Positions 7,523-17,036 of a stretch of 64,000 nucleotides of DNA are shown here, one piece after another. The notes under the pieces were generated by a model. It saw only the letters and a program-made list of their open reading frames with translations, was not told the DNA's origin and did no database searches. Numbering within the stretch: position 1 is the first letter of the stretch; each line of letters begins with the position of its first letter. Origin of the DNA: Gilvimarinus agarilyticus (GTDB taxonomy: Bacteria > Pseudomonadota > Gammaproteobacteria > Pseudomonadales > Cellvibrionaceae); assembly GCF_000832015.1 (NCBI RefSeq), contig NZ_JXCJ01000001.1, forward strand, positions 2,602,630 through 2,666,629. The letters are read 5' to 3'. The translations under genes and the position numbers were made by a program.

Positions 7523-10225
7523 ATGGCGGCCGTGCTATTTGACATAGAACCGCTTCGCGACGCACTGGAGCACAACACTCTACTGCTCACGGCCAATAAC
7601 CGTCAGCGCAATCAAATTTTGCGCGCTTATCACGAGTTTCAGCAGGCACATAATAGCAATTGGCGCCAACCGCGAATTCTTAGCTTACGGCAGTGGACCG
7701 CGCAACAGTGGCAAGCGCTTTTACTGAGTGGGAGCACGGAAATAACCGGCACGATAGCCAACAGCTGGCAAAGTCTTACCCTGTGGGAGCAGGTTATCGA
7801 GCGCAGCAATGCCGGGAGGTTATTGCGCCAGCGTGAACTGGCAAACACCGCCGAGTCCGCTCGCAAGAACCTAGAGGCCTGGTGCTGCCCAGATACCGAG
7901 CTAGCCGCGGCCTGCACTCACCACCCTAACGGCGACACCTATAGAGACTGGCTTAACGATTACCGTGCAGCACTGCAGCGCAACCAACTGGTCAGTGAGG
8001 AGCACGCCCAAGAGTTATTGCGTATCGCGTTCAGCCGCGAGGAGCTACCCACTGAAACAAACGCCCTACTCTACGGTTTTGATGATATCTCGCCCCTGGC
8101 AGAGTCGCTGCTGGCAGCCGCTTTACCCGACGGCACGCGGGCGCCAACCCAAAAGCAGGCCAACAGCAACCCCGTGCGGGTGACGCTTGGCGATCACGAT
8201 AGCGAGATTCGCGCGGCCGCCAACTGGGCGGACAATGTTTTGGCCCATGACCCCACCGCAGTAATTGGCATCGTTGTGCCCGAGCTAGGGCAGGAACGCC
8301 AGCGGGTCGAGCGCATCCTTAAAGAAGTATTTGAGCCTTTGGCTTGCCAACCCGGTAAAGAGCGTACGGTAGCACCCTTTAACTTCTCTAGCGGCACCCC
8401 ATTGGGCTCGGCGGTGGTAATCCGCACCGCGCTCGACTGGCTGGCTTTTACCCTACAGGCCCAGCCCGTTGAGCGCGTGTGTCGCTTGCTCAGTAATATC
8501 TTTTGGGGCGATGCCGCACCGGAGCGTTTAATGCGCGCCGCCGTTATTAAAAGAATCCGCCGTACGGGCCGGCAAAAACTCAGCCTGGCTAACCTACGCT
8601 ACTTACTCGAGGGGCTTACTCAGAAATACCCAGAGCTGGATTCCGAGCTGTCTCGCAGGCTACAAATAGCCAGCGAGCTAGAGCGTGAGCGCCATCATAA
8701 GCACAGCTTAGACCATTGGCTGGAGCGGATTATGAGTTACCTGGAGCAGCTCGGGTGGCCCGGCACGCGGGAGTTGGACAGCATAGAGTACCAACAGATT
8801 AAACAGTGGTACGACTTGCAGTTGGAAATCGCGAGCATCACCCAGGTACAGCCGACGTTTACCTTGTACGAGGTAACGGACTTACTGCGCCGCAGTGCGG
8901 ACAAAACCCACTTTCAGGCCCAGACGCCCGATTCACCCATTCAAATATTGGGAGCCCTAGAGGCGTCGGGCTTAAACTTTAGTCATTGCTGGGTATTGGG
9001 AATGAGCCACCGTGCCTGGCCACCAGCGCCCTCCCCTAACCCGTTATTACCAATCACTCTGCAACGCGAGTGGAACATGCCAAACGCCAGTGCCGAGCGT
9101 GAACTCGCCTATGCCGAGCGATTAACCGAAAACTTTAAAGGTTGTGCACAACAGGTGGTGTTTAGCTACCCATCACACCAGGATGATCAATCGCTTAACC
9201 CCAGTAGCCTAATTGCCTCTTTGCCGCTCAGCTCACCTCAGGCGCTAGGTATTGCCGAGCAATCGTCCAGCATCCATTACTATCGGGAGCTGGCCGGTTC
9301 CGCCCAGCTAGAACCGGTCGATTGTCGCTACGGCCCCAGCTTAACCTCCCCAGAGGTGCGCGGTGGCGCCGGCCTGTTCAAAGCTCAGGCCGCCTGCCCA
9401 TTTATAGCGTTTGCCCGCTACCGCTTAGGTGCCAGTAGCGCTAACGACCCAACCCTGGGTTTTTCTGCCATTGAACGCGGCAATGTGGTGCACGAAGCCC
9501 TGGCCTTTGTTTGGCAAAAACTGGAAAGCGCCGAGGCTTTACAGTTGCTAGCGCCTGAAGCACTCGACGCCTTGATATTAGAGGCCTGCAACGAGGCCGT
9601 AAGCGCTACCGGCCGGGCCCGCGGCGCCGAGATCGGCGCCACATTCCGCCAGCTTGAAACCGAGCGTTTGCAACAGCTGCTCAGTCATTGGTTGGCACTC
9701 GAGCGGGCGCGTGAGCCTTTTACCGTGCAGTCGATTGAATCTGAGTACCAACTAACCTTTGAGGGCTTAGAGCTAACGGTAAGAGTCGATAGAATCGATC
9801 AGCTCGCGACCGGGAAGCCGTTAATCATCGACTACAAAACCGGCCAGGTTAACCCCTCAAGCTGGCGGCCCGAAAATTTCACCGAGCCTCAACTGCCCTT
9901 GTACGCCTGTACTCTCGCACAGGACGGAGCGCAGGCCATCGCGTTTGCGCAAATCAACGCTAGCGAGCAGTGTTTTACCGGGCTTGGCACCGCAACCGGA
10001 ATCGCGGGCATCAAAGACATCCCCGAAGAGCAGTGGCAACAGCAACTGGACGATTGGCAGCAGCGACTCGCGCAGCTCGCGCGCGAGTTTCGCGAGGCTT
10101 GGGCCGCGGTCGAATATCAAAACAGCCAAGCGCGCTTATTTGACGCCGAATTTGAGGGCTTAACCCGTGCCGATGAGCAAACCGAGCTAAGCCAGTGGTT
10201 GCAACAACACGAGGGTCAATTATGA
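7523..10225 (+). CDS. AddB-like PD-(D/E)XK nuclease (probable DNA repair protein)
   Basis: A 900-residue protein matching in length and pattern the gammaproteobacterial family of probable DNA repair proteins related to AddB. The N-terminus (about 20-130) has a degenerate helicase-like region; no Walker A motif is visible, as expected for AddB-type subunits. The C-terminal third carries a RecB-type nuclease: a segment with ACPFIAFARYRLG, a conserved GNVVHEAL helix, and IIDYKTG near residue 770, the D-(x)-K catalytic core. It lacks the full four-cysteine iron-sulfur pattern of Bacillus AddB as far as I can see. The stop overlaps the next start (ATGA), so it is coupled to the helicase gene and probably forms a heterodimer with it in double-strand end processing. 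The ATG at 7523 follows AAGGAG. Confidence 0.85.
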   Translation: MAAVLFDIEPLRDALEHNTLLLTANNRQRNQILRAYHEFQQAHNSNWRQPRILSLRQWTAQQWQALLLSGSTEITGTIANSWQSLTLWEQVIERSNAGRLLRQRELANTAESARKNLEAWCCPDTELAAACTHHPNGDTYRDWLNDYRAALQRNQLVSEEHAQELLRIAFSREELPTETNALLYGFDDISPLAESLLAAALPDGTRAPTQKQANSNPVRVTLGDHDSEIRAAANWADNVLAHDPTAVIGIVVPELGQERQRVERILKEVFEPLACQPGKERTVAPFNFSSGTPLGSAVVIRTALDWLAFTLQAQPVERVCRLLSNIFWGDAAPERLMRAAVIKRIRRTGRQKLSLANLRYLLEGLTQKYPELDSELSRRLQIASELERERHHKHSLDHWLERIMSYLEQLGWPGTRELDSIEYQQIKQWYDLQLEIASITQVQPTFTLYEVTDLLRRSADKTHFQAQTPDSPIQILGALEASGLNFSHCWVLGMSHRAWPPAPSPNPLLPITLQREWNMPNASAERELAYAERLTENFKGCAQQVVFSYPSHQDDQSLNPSSLIASLPLSSPQALGIAEQSSSIHYYRELAGSAQLEPVDCRYGPSLTSPEVRGGAGLFKAQAACPFIAFARYRLGASSANDPTLGFSAIERGNVVHEALAFVWQKLESAEALQLLAPEALDALILEACNEAVSATGRARGAEIGATFRQLETERLQQLLSHWLALERAREPFTVQSIESEYQLTFEGLELTVRVDRIDQLATGKPLIIDYKTGQVNPSSWRPENFTEPQLPLYACTLAQDGAQAIAFAQINASEQCFTGLGTATGIAGIKDIPEEQWQQQLDDWQQRLAQLAREFREAWAAVEYQNSQARLFDAEFEGLTRADEQTELSQWLQQHEGQL

Positions 10226-13200
10226 GCGTAGGCAAACCCCAGCCACCGCGCGATGCCGACGTTCGGGCGCTGGCGCTCGACCCGACGCAATCGTTTGCCG
10301 TGGCCGCCCCTGCCGGCTCTGGCAAAACGGGCCTGCTGACCCACCGCATTCTTAAACTGCTGCTCACGGTAGATGCTCCCGAAGAAGTCCTTGCCATTAC
10401 CTTTACCAATAAGGCCGCAAGTGAAATGCAAGAGCGCTTACTGGCCGCACTTGAGCAGTCGACTCACGACGACCCGCCTGACAGCGAGCATGAGTTGGCT
10501 TTGTGGCGCAGTGCCCGGGCCGTTATCGAGCGCGACCAACAACTTAACTGGCGCCTGCTGCACAATCCCAACCGCTTGCGGGTACAAACTATCGACGGGC
10601 TGTGCCGCTCCATTGCCTCTCAGTTACCCTTCGACAGTGAACTGGGGGCTATTCCCCCAACGCTGGACGACGCGGAAAGCGCCTACCGCGATGCGGCACA
10701 AACCTTTATTCAGTCGATGGAGCGCGAGGGCGAGCAGCGCGACGACTTAATACATCTGTGCCGTCACCTCGACAACAATTTAGCAGGCCTACAAGCGCTA
10801 TTTGTCGCCTTGCTGCAAAAACGCGAACAGTGGTTAGGCCCCATATTTTTAGCCTCTAGCGCCGAGGCGCGGCGCTTTCTCGAGGCGACACTGGCGCAAG
10901 TGACCAGCGAGCACCTGGAGCGCTTAACAGAAACACTGCAGCCGATTGCCAGCGAGCTTTGCCTGTTATTGGACGCCAGCGCCCAGTACCTATCCGAGCA
11001 CAAACCAGAGAACCCGCTGGTGCAACTGCAGGGTATAACCAACTTGCCCGAGGCGGACCCGGCGGCACTGAGCGAGTGGTTGTTAATCGCCGAATTCTTA
11101 CTCACCGGCAAGGGCGAGTGGCGTAAAAGCGTAACAGTGGCACAGGGTTTTGCCGCAGGTAAAACCGGCAAGCCGCTTAAAGACCGCTACCAGGAGTTAA
11201 TCGAACAGCTCGCCCTTCTCCCCGATGCGCTAAAGCTAATAAATGAAGTGCGAACGCTGCCGCCGGCGCACTACAGCGATGCCGAATGGCAGATGCTGGC
11301 GTGCCTGACACGCCTGCTACCACAGCTGGCGGCGCAACTGTGGCTGAGCTTTGCCGAGCTTGGCGCCACTGACTTTACCCAGGTCACCCTGGCGGCCCTT
11401 CAGGCGCTGGGTGAAAGTGACGACCCGTCGGAGTTAGCGCTTAAACTCGACTATCAAATCAAACATATTTTGGTGGACGAGTTTCAGGACACCTCACTGC
11501 CGCAACTGCAATTACTGGAAAAGCTCACCGCCGGTTGGCAGCACGGCGACGGTCGCTCGCTGTTTATCGTTGGCGACGGCATGCAGTCCTGTTATGGCTT
11601 TCGCAATGCCAACGTCGGCTTATTTTTACAGGCAAGGCAGCAAGGTATCGGCCAGGTGGCGCTCAATGCGGTTGACCTGGAGGTTAATTTTCGCTCCTAC
11701 GGCGGGGTTGTAGACTGGGTAAACCAAGTGTTTCAGGAGGCTTTTCCCGCAGCCGATGACATCTCGCGAGGCGCGGTAAGTTACACCCCCTCTTGCGCTT
11801 TTAAACCCCGGCAAGAGGCTCCGGCCGTGGAGGTTTATCTAAGCACAGCCTCGCCCAAAGCAGAGCTGGAAACCCCGGGCGGACGCGATTTGGAGGCAGC
11901 CCGTGCGCACGAAGCCCGCGCGGCGGTCGAGCTGGTGCGTCAGGCACAGCGGCGCAAGCCTCAAGGCAGCATTGCGATATTGGGGCGTGGCCGTAGCCAC
12001 TTACAGCAAATTATCAGCGAGTTAAGCCGCGCCGACATCCCCTTTCAGGCAAACGCTATCGACTCGCTGGCCAGCCGCATGGTAATTCGCGATTTAACCA
12101 CACTCACCCGCGCCCTGTTGCGCCCAGACGATCGAATTGCCTGGCTTGCGCTATTGCGCACCCCGTGGTGCGGGCTGGATATGCACGATCTACATGCCCT
12201 CACCCACGCTCCCCTCCCGGACTCCGGCCCGCGAGACACCTGGGATTTACCGTTTATTTGGCAGCAGTTACATAACTCCGAGGCTATAGAAGCGCTCAGT
12301 GACAATGGCCGACAGCTACTTACGCGATTAGCGCAGATCCTTGACCGGGCACGGCTCAGTGCCGGCCGACTAAGTTTGCGTGAGTGGCTTTGGGGAACCT
12401 GGCTGGAGCTTGGCGGCCCCACGGCACTGTTAAACGATTCTGACCACGAGGACGCCCAAGCCTATTTTAATTTACTCGATAGATTTGACTGCGGGGGTAG
12501 CATCGAAGACTGGAGCGGGCTTGAGCGCGGTTTAAAACAACTGTTTGCCGCGCCCATGGCAAGCGAGCCTGCGCAAGACTCGCTGCCGCCGGTGCAAATT
12601 ATGACCCTACACAAATCTAAAGGGTTAGAGTTTGATACGGTGATCATCCCTGGGCTCGATCGCCCCACCCAATCCGACGGCAAATCGTTATTACTGTGGC
12701 GAGAGCGCCTGTCGGCCGCTGGCGAGCCACAGTTGTTGCTCGGCCCTTTGGCTCCGGCGGGCGAGGATCACGGTGCCCTTTATCAGCACCTTAAATACGA
12801 GCAGAAGCAACAGGACTCATACGAGGCGACACGCTTGCTCTACGTCGGCTGCACCCGCGCCATTGAACGGCTCTATCTACTTGGCTGCACCACACAAAAA
12901 CAAGAACAAAGCCTCGCCGAAACAGCTCCCGGGGGCATGCTGCGGGAGATCTGGCCTCAGGTAGCCGATACAGCCCAAAGCGTTACTGACCTGGTAAGTG
13001 GTGAGGCTCAGGTGAGCCTGCAAAATAATCCGGCGGGCGGATATATTCGTCGTTTGTCGGCCAGCTGGCAGGCACCACCGGCACAGGATAATCCGCGTCT
13101 GGCCCATTTGCGCGGCAGGATACGTACCGAAGAGAACAACATCCCTCCCCGGGAAGCCCGCGATCAAGCGGTGGCACGGCATACCGGCACCGTGATTCAT

Positions 13201-13698
13201 ATGGTACTTGACGCTCTGGCGCAACAACCGCTACCCACAAACACCGAGCACTATTGCCAAACTCAGGCGCCTCGCTGGAGGTTGCTGTTACTGCAACAGG
13301 GCGTGGGGTACGATTGGATCGGTAATGCACTTGGGCACCTACAGCGCGCCATTCAAGCGACGCTCGACAGCGCTAAAGGTCGCTGGGTGCTGGCACAACA
13401 CCCTCAGGCAGCCAGCGAAGCCAGCTACGTCAGCGGCCGGGCAGGCGCTTTTAGGCAGCACATTATCGACCGCACCTTTATCGCCGATGGGCAGCGCTGG
13501 ATTATTGATTATAAAAGCTCTGAACCGGCAGGCGAGCAGCCCCGCGAGAGTTTTGCCGAACAGCTGATTGCCGAGCACCGTGAGCAACTTGAGCGCTATC
13601 AGAGCCTGTTTGCCCATGAGTCACTGCCAGTCACAATGGCCCTTTATTGCCCGTTTTTACCCGAAGATCACCAATTAATAAAGATTCCTATCGGCTAA
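10222..13698 (+). CDS. AddA-like UvrD-family helicase-nuclease
   Basis: A protein of about 1158 residues with all superfamily-1 helicase motifs: Walker A APAGSGKT (about 30-37), ITFTNKAASEM, ILVDEFQDT (motif II, about 415-424), GDGMQSCYGFRNA (motif III), LEVNFRS (motif IV), TLHKSKGLEFD (motif V, about 795-805) and LLYVGCTRA (motif VI). The C-terminus has a RecB-type nuclease core with IIDYKSS near residue 1095. The layout is that of AddA or RecB. The start is placed at 10222, overlapping the upstream AddB-like gene by 4 bases, rather than at the earlier in-frame GTG at 10195. Inference: with its neighbour it unwinds and trims broken DNA ends. A canonical recBCD may also exist elsewhere in the genome. 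Confidence 0.88.
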   Translation: MSVGKPQPPRDADVRALALDPTQSFAVAAPAGSGKTGLLTHRILKLLLTVDAPEEVLAITFTNKAASEMQERLLAALEQSTHDDPPDSEHELALWRSARAVIERDQQLNWRLLHNPNRLRVQTIDGLCRSIASQLPFDSELGAIPPTLDDAESAYRDAAQTFIQSMEREGEQRDDLIHLCRHLDNNLAGLQALFVALLQKREQWLGPIFLASSAEARRFLEATLAQVTSEHLERLTETLQPIASELCLLLDASAQYLSEHKPENPLVQLQGITNLPEADPAALSEWLLIAEFLLTGKGEWRKSVTVAQGFAAGKTGKPLKDRYQELIEQLALLPDALKLINEVRTLPPAHYSDAEWQMLACLTRLLPQLAAQLWLSFAELGATDFTQVTLAALQALGESDDPSELALKLDYQIKHILVDEFQDTSLPQLQLLEKLTAGWQHGDGRSLFIVGDGMQSCYGFRNANVGLFLQARQQGIGQVALNAVDLEVNFRSYGGVVDWVNQVFQEAFPAADDISRGAVSYTPSCAFKPRQEAPAVEVYLSTASPKAELETPGGRDLEAARAHEARAAVELVRQAQRRKPQGSIAILGRGRSHLQQIISELSRADIPFQANAIDSLASRMVIRDLTTLTRALLRPDDRIAWLALLRTPWCGLDMHDLHALTHAPLPDSGPRDTWDLPFIWQQLHNSEAIEALSDNGRQLLTRLAQILDRARLSAGRLSLREWLWGTWLELGGPTALLNDSDHEDAQAYFNLLDRFDCGGSIEDWSGLERGLKQLFAAPMASEPAQDSLPPVQIMTLHKSKGLEFDTVIIPGLDRPTQSDGKSLLLWRERLSAAGEPQLLLGPLAPAGEDHGALYQHLKYEQKQQDSYEATRLLYVGCTRAIERLYLLGCTTQKQEQSLAETAPGGMLREIWPQVADTAQSVTDLVSGEAQVSLQNNPAGGYIRRLSASWQAPPAQDNPRLAHLRGRIRTEENNIPPREARDQAVARHTGTVIHMVLDALAQQPLPTNTEHYCQTQAPRWRLLLLQQGVGYDWIGNALGHLQRAIQATLDSAKGRWVLAQHPQAASEASYVSGRAGAFRQHIIDRTFIADGQRWIIDYKSSEPAGEQPRESFAEQLIAEHREQLERYQSLFAHESLPVTMALYCPFLPEDHQLIKIPIG

Positions 13699-13852
13699 AA
13701 ACAACGGATTTAGCCTCGCTATGGGGGCAATAACAAAAAACATCGGCTACAGCCCCAAAAAGGTGAGAAGTTTCAGTACAATAGCCACTCATAAACAGAA
13801 ACGGGTGTAAAGAGCCCGGTTAACGACCACATATTTAATGACTGGAACGCTG

Positions 13853-14938
13853 ATGTCTAATGCAACGCAAGATGCTGCCGTTGACGATTTAAACGTCGTC
13901 TCGCAAGAGCTGCTGATCTCGCCGGCCGAACTCAAACGTGAGTTGCCGTTGAGCGACAATGCTCGGCAGGTGATTACCGAAGGCCGCGAAACCATTCGCA
14001 ATATTCTCGATCGCAAAGATCCCCGCATCTTTGTGGTTATCGGCCCCTGCTCTATCCATGACGTAGAAGCTGCCAAAGATTATGCGGCGCGTCTTAAAAA
14101 GCTCGCCGATGAGGTTAGCGATAGCATCTATGTGGTTATGCGTGTCTATTTTGAGAAACCGCGTACCACCGTTGGCTGGAAAGGACTGATAAACGACCCT
14201 TACCTTAATGACTCATTCAAGATTCAAGAGGGGCTACACATCGGTCGCAAGCTGCTGCTCGACATCTCCGAGCTGGGCCTGCCCACCGCCACCGAAGCGC
14301 TGGACCCAATTTCGCCGCAGTACCTGCACGATCTAATCAGCTGGTCGGCCATTGGCGCTCGTACCACCGAGTCGCAAACCCACCGTGAAATGGCCAGTGG
14401 CCTGTCCTCGGCGGTCGGCTTTAAAAACGGTACCGATGGCGGCCTGACCGTGGCCATCAACGCATTGCAGTCGGTTTCTAAGCCGCACCGTTTTCTCGGT
14501 ATCAATACCGAGGGGCAAGTGTCCATCGTACGCACTCGTGGCAACAGCTACGGCCATGTAGTGTTGCGCGGCGGCAATGGCAAACCCAACTATGACTCTG
14601 TCAGCGTCGCCATGTGTGAAGAGGAACTGGAAAAAGCCAAGGTTACTCCGAACATTATGGTGGACTGCAGCCACGCCAACTCCAACAAAGATCACAACCT
14701 TCAACCGCTGGTTATGGAGAATGTCGCCAACCAAATCGTTGAAGGTAATAAGTCGATTATTGGCTTAATGGTGGAGAGCAACATCGGCGCGGGGAACCAG
14801 AAAATACCCGATGATTTAAGCATGTTAGAGTACGGTGTATCGGTAACCGACGCCTGTATCGACTGGGCCAGCACCGAAAAAGCCCTGCGAGATATGCGCG
14901 ATAAAATCAAGCCCGTACTGGCAAGCCGTAATAGCTAA
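13853..14938 (+). CDS. 3-deoxy-7-phosphoheptulonate synthase (DAHP synthase, type I)
   Basis: First step of the shikimate pathway, condensing phosphoenolpyruvate and erythrose-4-phosphate. About 361 residues, the usual size of the AroF/AroG/AroH class. Family motifs are VIGPCSIHD, MRVYFEKPRTTVGWKG, SWSAIGARTTESQTHREMASG, VGFKNGTDG, LRGGNGKPNYD and DCSHANSNKDH. I cannot assign which isoenzyme (Phe-, Tyr- or Trp-inhibited) from this alone. The start at 13853 is preferred over an ATG five codons earlier because GGAA stands about six bases before it. Transcribed alone and closed by a strong terminator. Confidence 0.95.
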   Translation: MSNATQDAAVDDLNVVSQELLISPAELKRELPLSDNARQVITEGRETIRNILDRKDPRIFVVIGPCSIHDVEAAKDYAARLKKLADEVSDSIYVVMRVYFEKPRTTVGWKGLINDPYLNDSFKIQEGLHIGRKLLLDISELGLPTATEALDPISPQYLHDLISWSAIGARTTESQTHREMASGLSSAVGFKNGTDGGLTVAINALQSVSKPHRFLGINTEGQVSIVRTRGNSYGHVVLRGGNGKPNYDSVSVAMCEEELEKAKVTPNIMVDCSHANSNKDHNLQPLVMENVANQIVEGNKSIIGLMVESNIGAGNQKIPDDLSMLEYGVSVTDACIDWASTEKALRDMRDKIKPVLASRNS

Positions 14939-14958
14939 CCGCGGCTGTCAGCCTACAT

Positions 14959-14988
14959 AAAAAAGCCCCGCACTTGCGGGGCTTTTTT
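14959..14988 (+). terminator. Rho-independent terminator after DAHP synthase
   Basis: A GC-rich stem (AAGCCCCGC paired with GCGGGGCTT, loop ACTT) is followed by a run of six T. An A-run on the other side makes it usable from both strands, so it may also limit read-through from the DUF481 gene, which ends just beyond it. Confidence 0.93.
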
Positions 14989-15008
14989 GTGGTTAACGAT
15001 TATAAGCT

Positions 15009-16235
15009 CTAGTAATCCCATGCCAGCCCTAAGTTTAGCGCGTAGTCATCTGCTTCAGGAATCACGCCGTCTTCATCCGCCTGCGGGTTAGAAGTGCGGT
15101 TCCATTCGTAAGTTAGTGTCACCTCCAGACGGTCAGTCAAATCAATATCTACGCCGGTCTCGATGTAATGCTTGTAGTTACCGGCTGCATCATTGGTGAA
15201 CTGCGCCTGATAGCTTAACGAGTAAGTGATGTCACTGGTAATGTCGTACTCGAGTTTGGTATCACCCAGCAGCGCGGGTGTTTCCACGGTTCGGTCTGAG
15301 CCCGCTGGAGCCGTTGTGTACTCCTGATACTGATAACCTGGCCCACCACTGATCGTCCAGGTTACCCGCTCATTGTCGGCGATATAATAACCAAAAAAGA
15401 CACCCAGGGTTCCCCGGTGCTCGATGTTTTGAAAGCGGTCCCGATAATATTCCAGATAGCCCGGCGTCCAGTACGTTCGGGCGGTAATAAATATGTCGTA
15501 ACGGCCATCGGCGCGGTGGCTCTCTTCGGTGCGCACGCCCTGCACTTCTGTCGTTCCGGCGTCGTAGGTAAAATTAAAACGCGAGCGAGCTGAGCGTCTG
15601 GTAAGGTCAATATCGGTATCAAACGAGCGCTCATCGACATTACCGCTTTTCAGGTTACCGGACAAACCAACGTGAAATTGCCACAAATCCAGCTCGTGCT
15701 CGCCACTGGCCGACATAGAGACAATATCGCTTCTCTTGTATTGGCTTTTAACGGGCCCCGCAAAGGCTAAGGTGTCTTGGTCGATTCTTACCGGGCCTAT
15801 TACCGTGTCATTGGATTCCAAACGAATACTCATGCTCTGGGACGACAGCACACGGGCAATATCCTCCCAATCGATACTAAGTTCATCGAGCTGATCGGAA
15901 TCAAAATCAAATACTTGATCGTACAGGCCGATAATCTCGCCCTTTAACCATTCTCCGGAGGTAAACTGAATCCAGTCCCAGCCGTCCAGGTACTCGGGTT
16001 CGGCAGGCCATTTACTGGGCTCTTTTTTCTTGTTGCTGGGCGCTAAGGTTTGGGCGGCAGAAGCATCCGTAGCCTTGATAGGCTTACTCGCGGGCACGGC
16101 TTGCTGCGCGAAGCTGCCGCTTGAAAAAAAGATAAAGGTTAGCAGGGTTGCTATCAGCGATGCTGAATAAAGCGGCGAGGTGTTAAGCGCGAGCCGGGCC
16201 GGCGTTATGGGCCGTTGTCTTGGGCAGTTTTCCAT
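15009..16235 (-). CDS. DUF481 family outer-membrane protein
   Basis: A 408-residue exported protein. A hydrophobic stretch at about residues 25-43 (ASLIATLLTFIFFSSGSFA) followed by AQQA looks like a signal peptide, unusually far from the start, so the true start may be an internal codon. Residues about 80-170 form a beta-rich region with SGEWLKGEIIGL and IDWEDIARV segments, common before DUF481 barrels. From about 180 onward alternating polar and hydrophobic strands suggest an outer-membrane beta-barrel that ends in LNLGLAWDY with a terminal aromatic residue. DUF481 proteins are of unknown function; some are salt- or acid-induced. It stands alone, downstream of nfuA on the same strand. Confidence 0.85.
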   Translation of the reverse strand: MENCPRQRPITPARLALNTSPLYSASLIATLLTFIFFSSGSFAQQAVPASKPIKATDASAAQTLAPSNKKKEPSKWPAEPEYLDGWDWIQFTSGEWLKGEIIGLYDQVFDFDSDQLDELSIDWEDIARVLSSQSMSIRLESNDTVIGPVRIDQDTLAFAGPVKSQYKRSDIVSMSASGEHELDLWQFHVGLSGNLKSGNVDERSFDTDIDLTRRSARSRFNFTYDAGTTEVQGVRTEESHRADGRYDIFITARTYWTPGYLEYYRDRFQNIEHRGTLGVFFGYYIADNERVTWTISGGPGYQYQEYTTAPAGSDRTVETPALLGDTKLEYDITSDITYSLSYQAQFTNDAAGNYKHYIETGVDIDLTDRLEVTLTYEWNRTSNPQADEDGVIPEADDYALNLGLAWDY

Positions 16236-16261
16236 TGCCAGTCCTTAACACGTATAAAGAG

Positions 16262-16294
16262 TGCGAGCCTACGCGGTTACCCCGAAGGCTCGCA
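16262..16294 (-). terminator. Inverted repeat after nfuA, possible weak terminator
   Basis: TGCGAGCC and GGCTCGCA form a perfect 8-bp stem around a 17-base loop just downstream of the nfuA stop. On the minus strand it is followed by CTCTTTATA, a poor T-run, so termination may be partial. Confidence 0.45.
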
Positions 16295-16300
16295 GCCACA

Positions 16301-16888
16301 TCAATAATAGGCCTGTGTGCGATCAGTATGGTCGGTGATGTCCCGAATACCTTTAAGCTCAGGCAGCTTATCCATTAAAGCTACCTCAACCCCATTTTTC
16401 AAGGTCATATCCACAGCACTACACCCCTGGCAGCCACCACCAAAACGCAATATGGCAAAGCCATCGTCGGTAATCTCGACCAGACTCACCTCACCGCCGT
16501 GGGCGGCCAGCCCTGGGTTTACTTCGTTATAAAGGACGTAGTTAATCCGGTCCTCTAAGGGGCTGTCGTCAGTTACCTGAGGCATTTTAGAATTTGGCGC
16601 ACGGATCGTTAGCTGCCCCCCCATGCGATCAGCGGCATAGTCGACTTTAGCGTCTTTTAAGTAGGGCAAGCTGCGCTCTTCGAAGTACGCTTTAAACGCA
16701 TCGAGTTCGAGGGTTACATCACCCTCCTTGACTTCACCTGGCCGACAGTAAGCAATACACGTTTCAGCTTGTGGTGTACCCGGATTTGCGACAAACATAC
16801 GAATGCCAATATCGGCGTTATCGTCTTGTTTTTCGAGCAATTCACTGAGGTAGGTTTGGGCGGACGGGGTAATTTCTACATTGGCCAT
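16301..16888 (-). CDS. nfuA: Fe/S biogenesis protein NfuA
   Basis: Carrier that receives 4Fe-4S clusters and hands them to client enzymes. The 195-residue protein has an N-terminal degenerate A-type domain (about 1-95) and a C-terminal Nfu domain with the cluster-binding pair CQGC (C153 and C156) in a [15 protein letters not shown] context. Length and cysteine spacing match E. coli NfuA. In E. coli NfuA serves aconitase B, among other clients; acnB lies about 8 kb away here but not in an operon with it. Transcribed alone as far as can be seen. Confidence 0.96.
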   Translation of the reverse strand: MANVEITPSAQTYLSELLEKQDDNADIGIRMFVANPGTPQAETCIAYCRPGEVKEGDVTLELDAFKAYFEERSLPYLKDAKVDYAADRMGGQLTIRAPNSKMPQVTDDSPLEDRINYVLYNEVNPGLAAHGGEVSLVEITDDGFAILRFGGGCQGCSAVDMTLKNGVEVALMDKLPELKGIRDITDHTDRTQAYY

Positions 16889-17036
16889 ATCGGTATGTGC
16901 TACACCTTTGTATACCTGATTAATTTACTCAGGTATTTTACCCCAAATGCTCTTTAAATAAAAATACCCCTCTCGCAGGGTCACTTAAAGCCAAACCCAA
17001 ATCCTAGAATTAACTTTACACTAATGGCCTAGTTAT

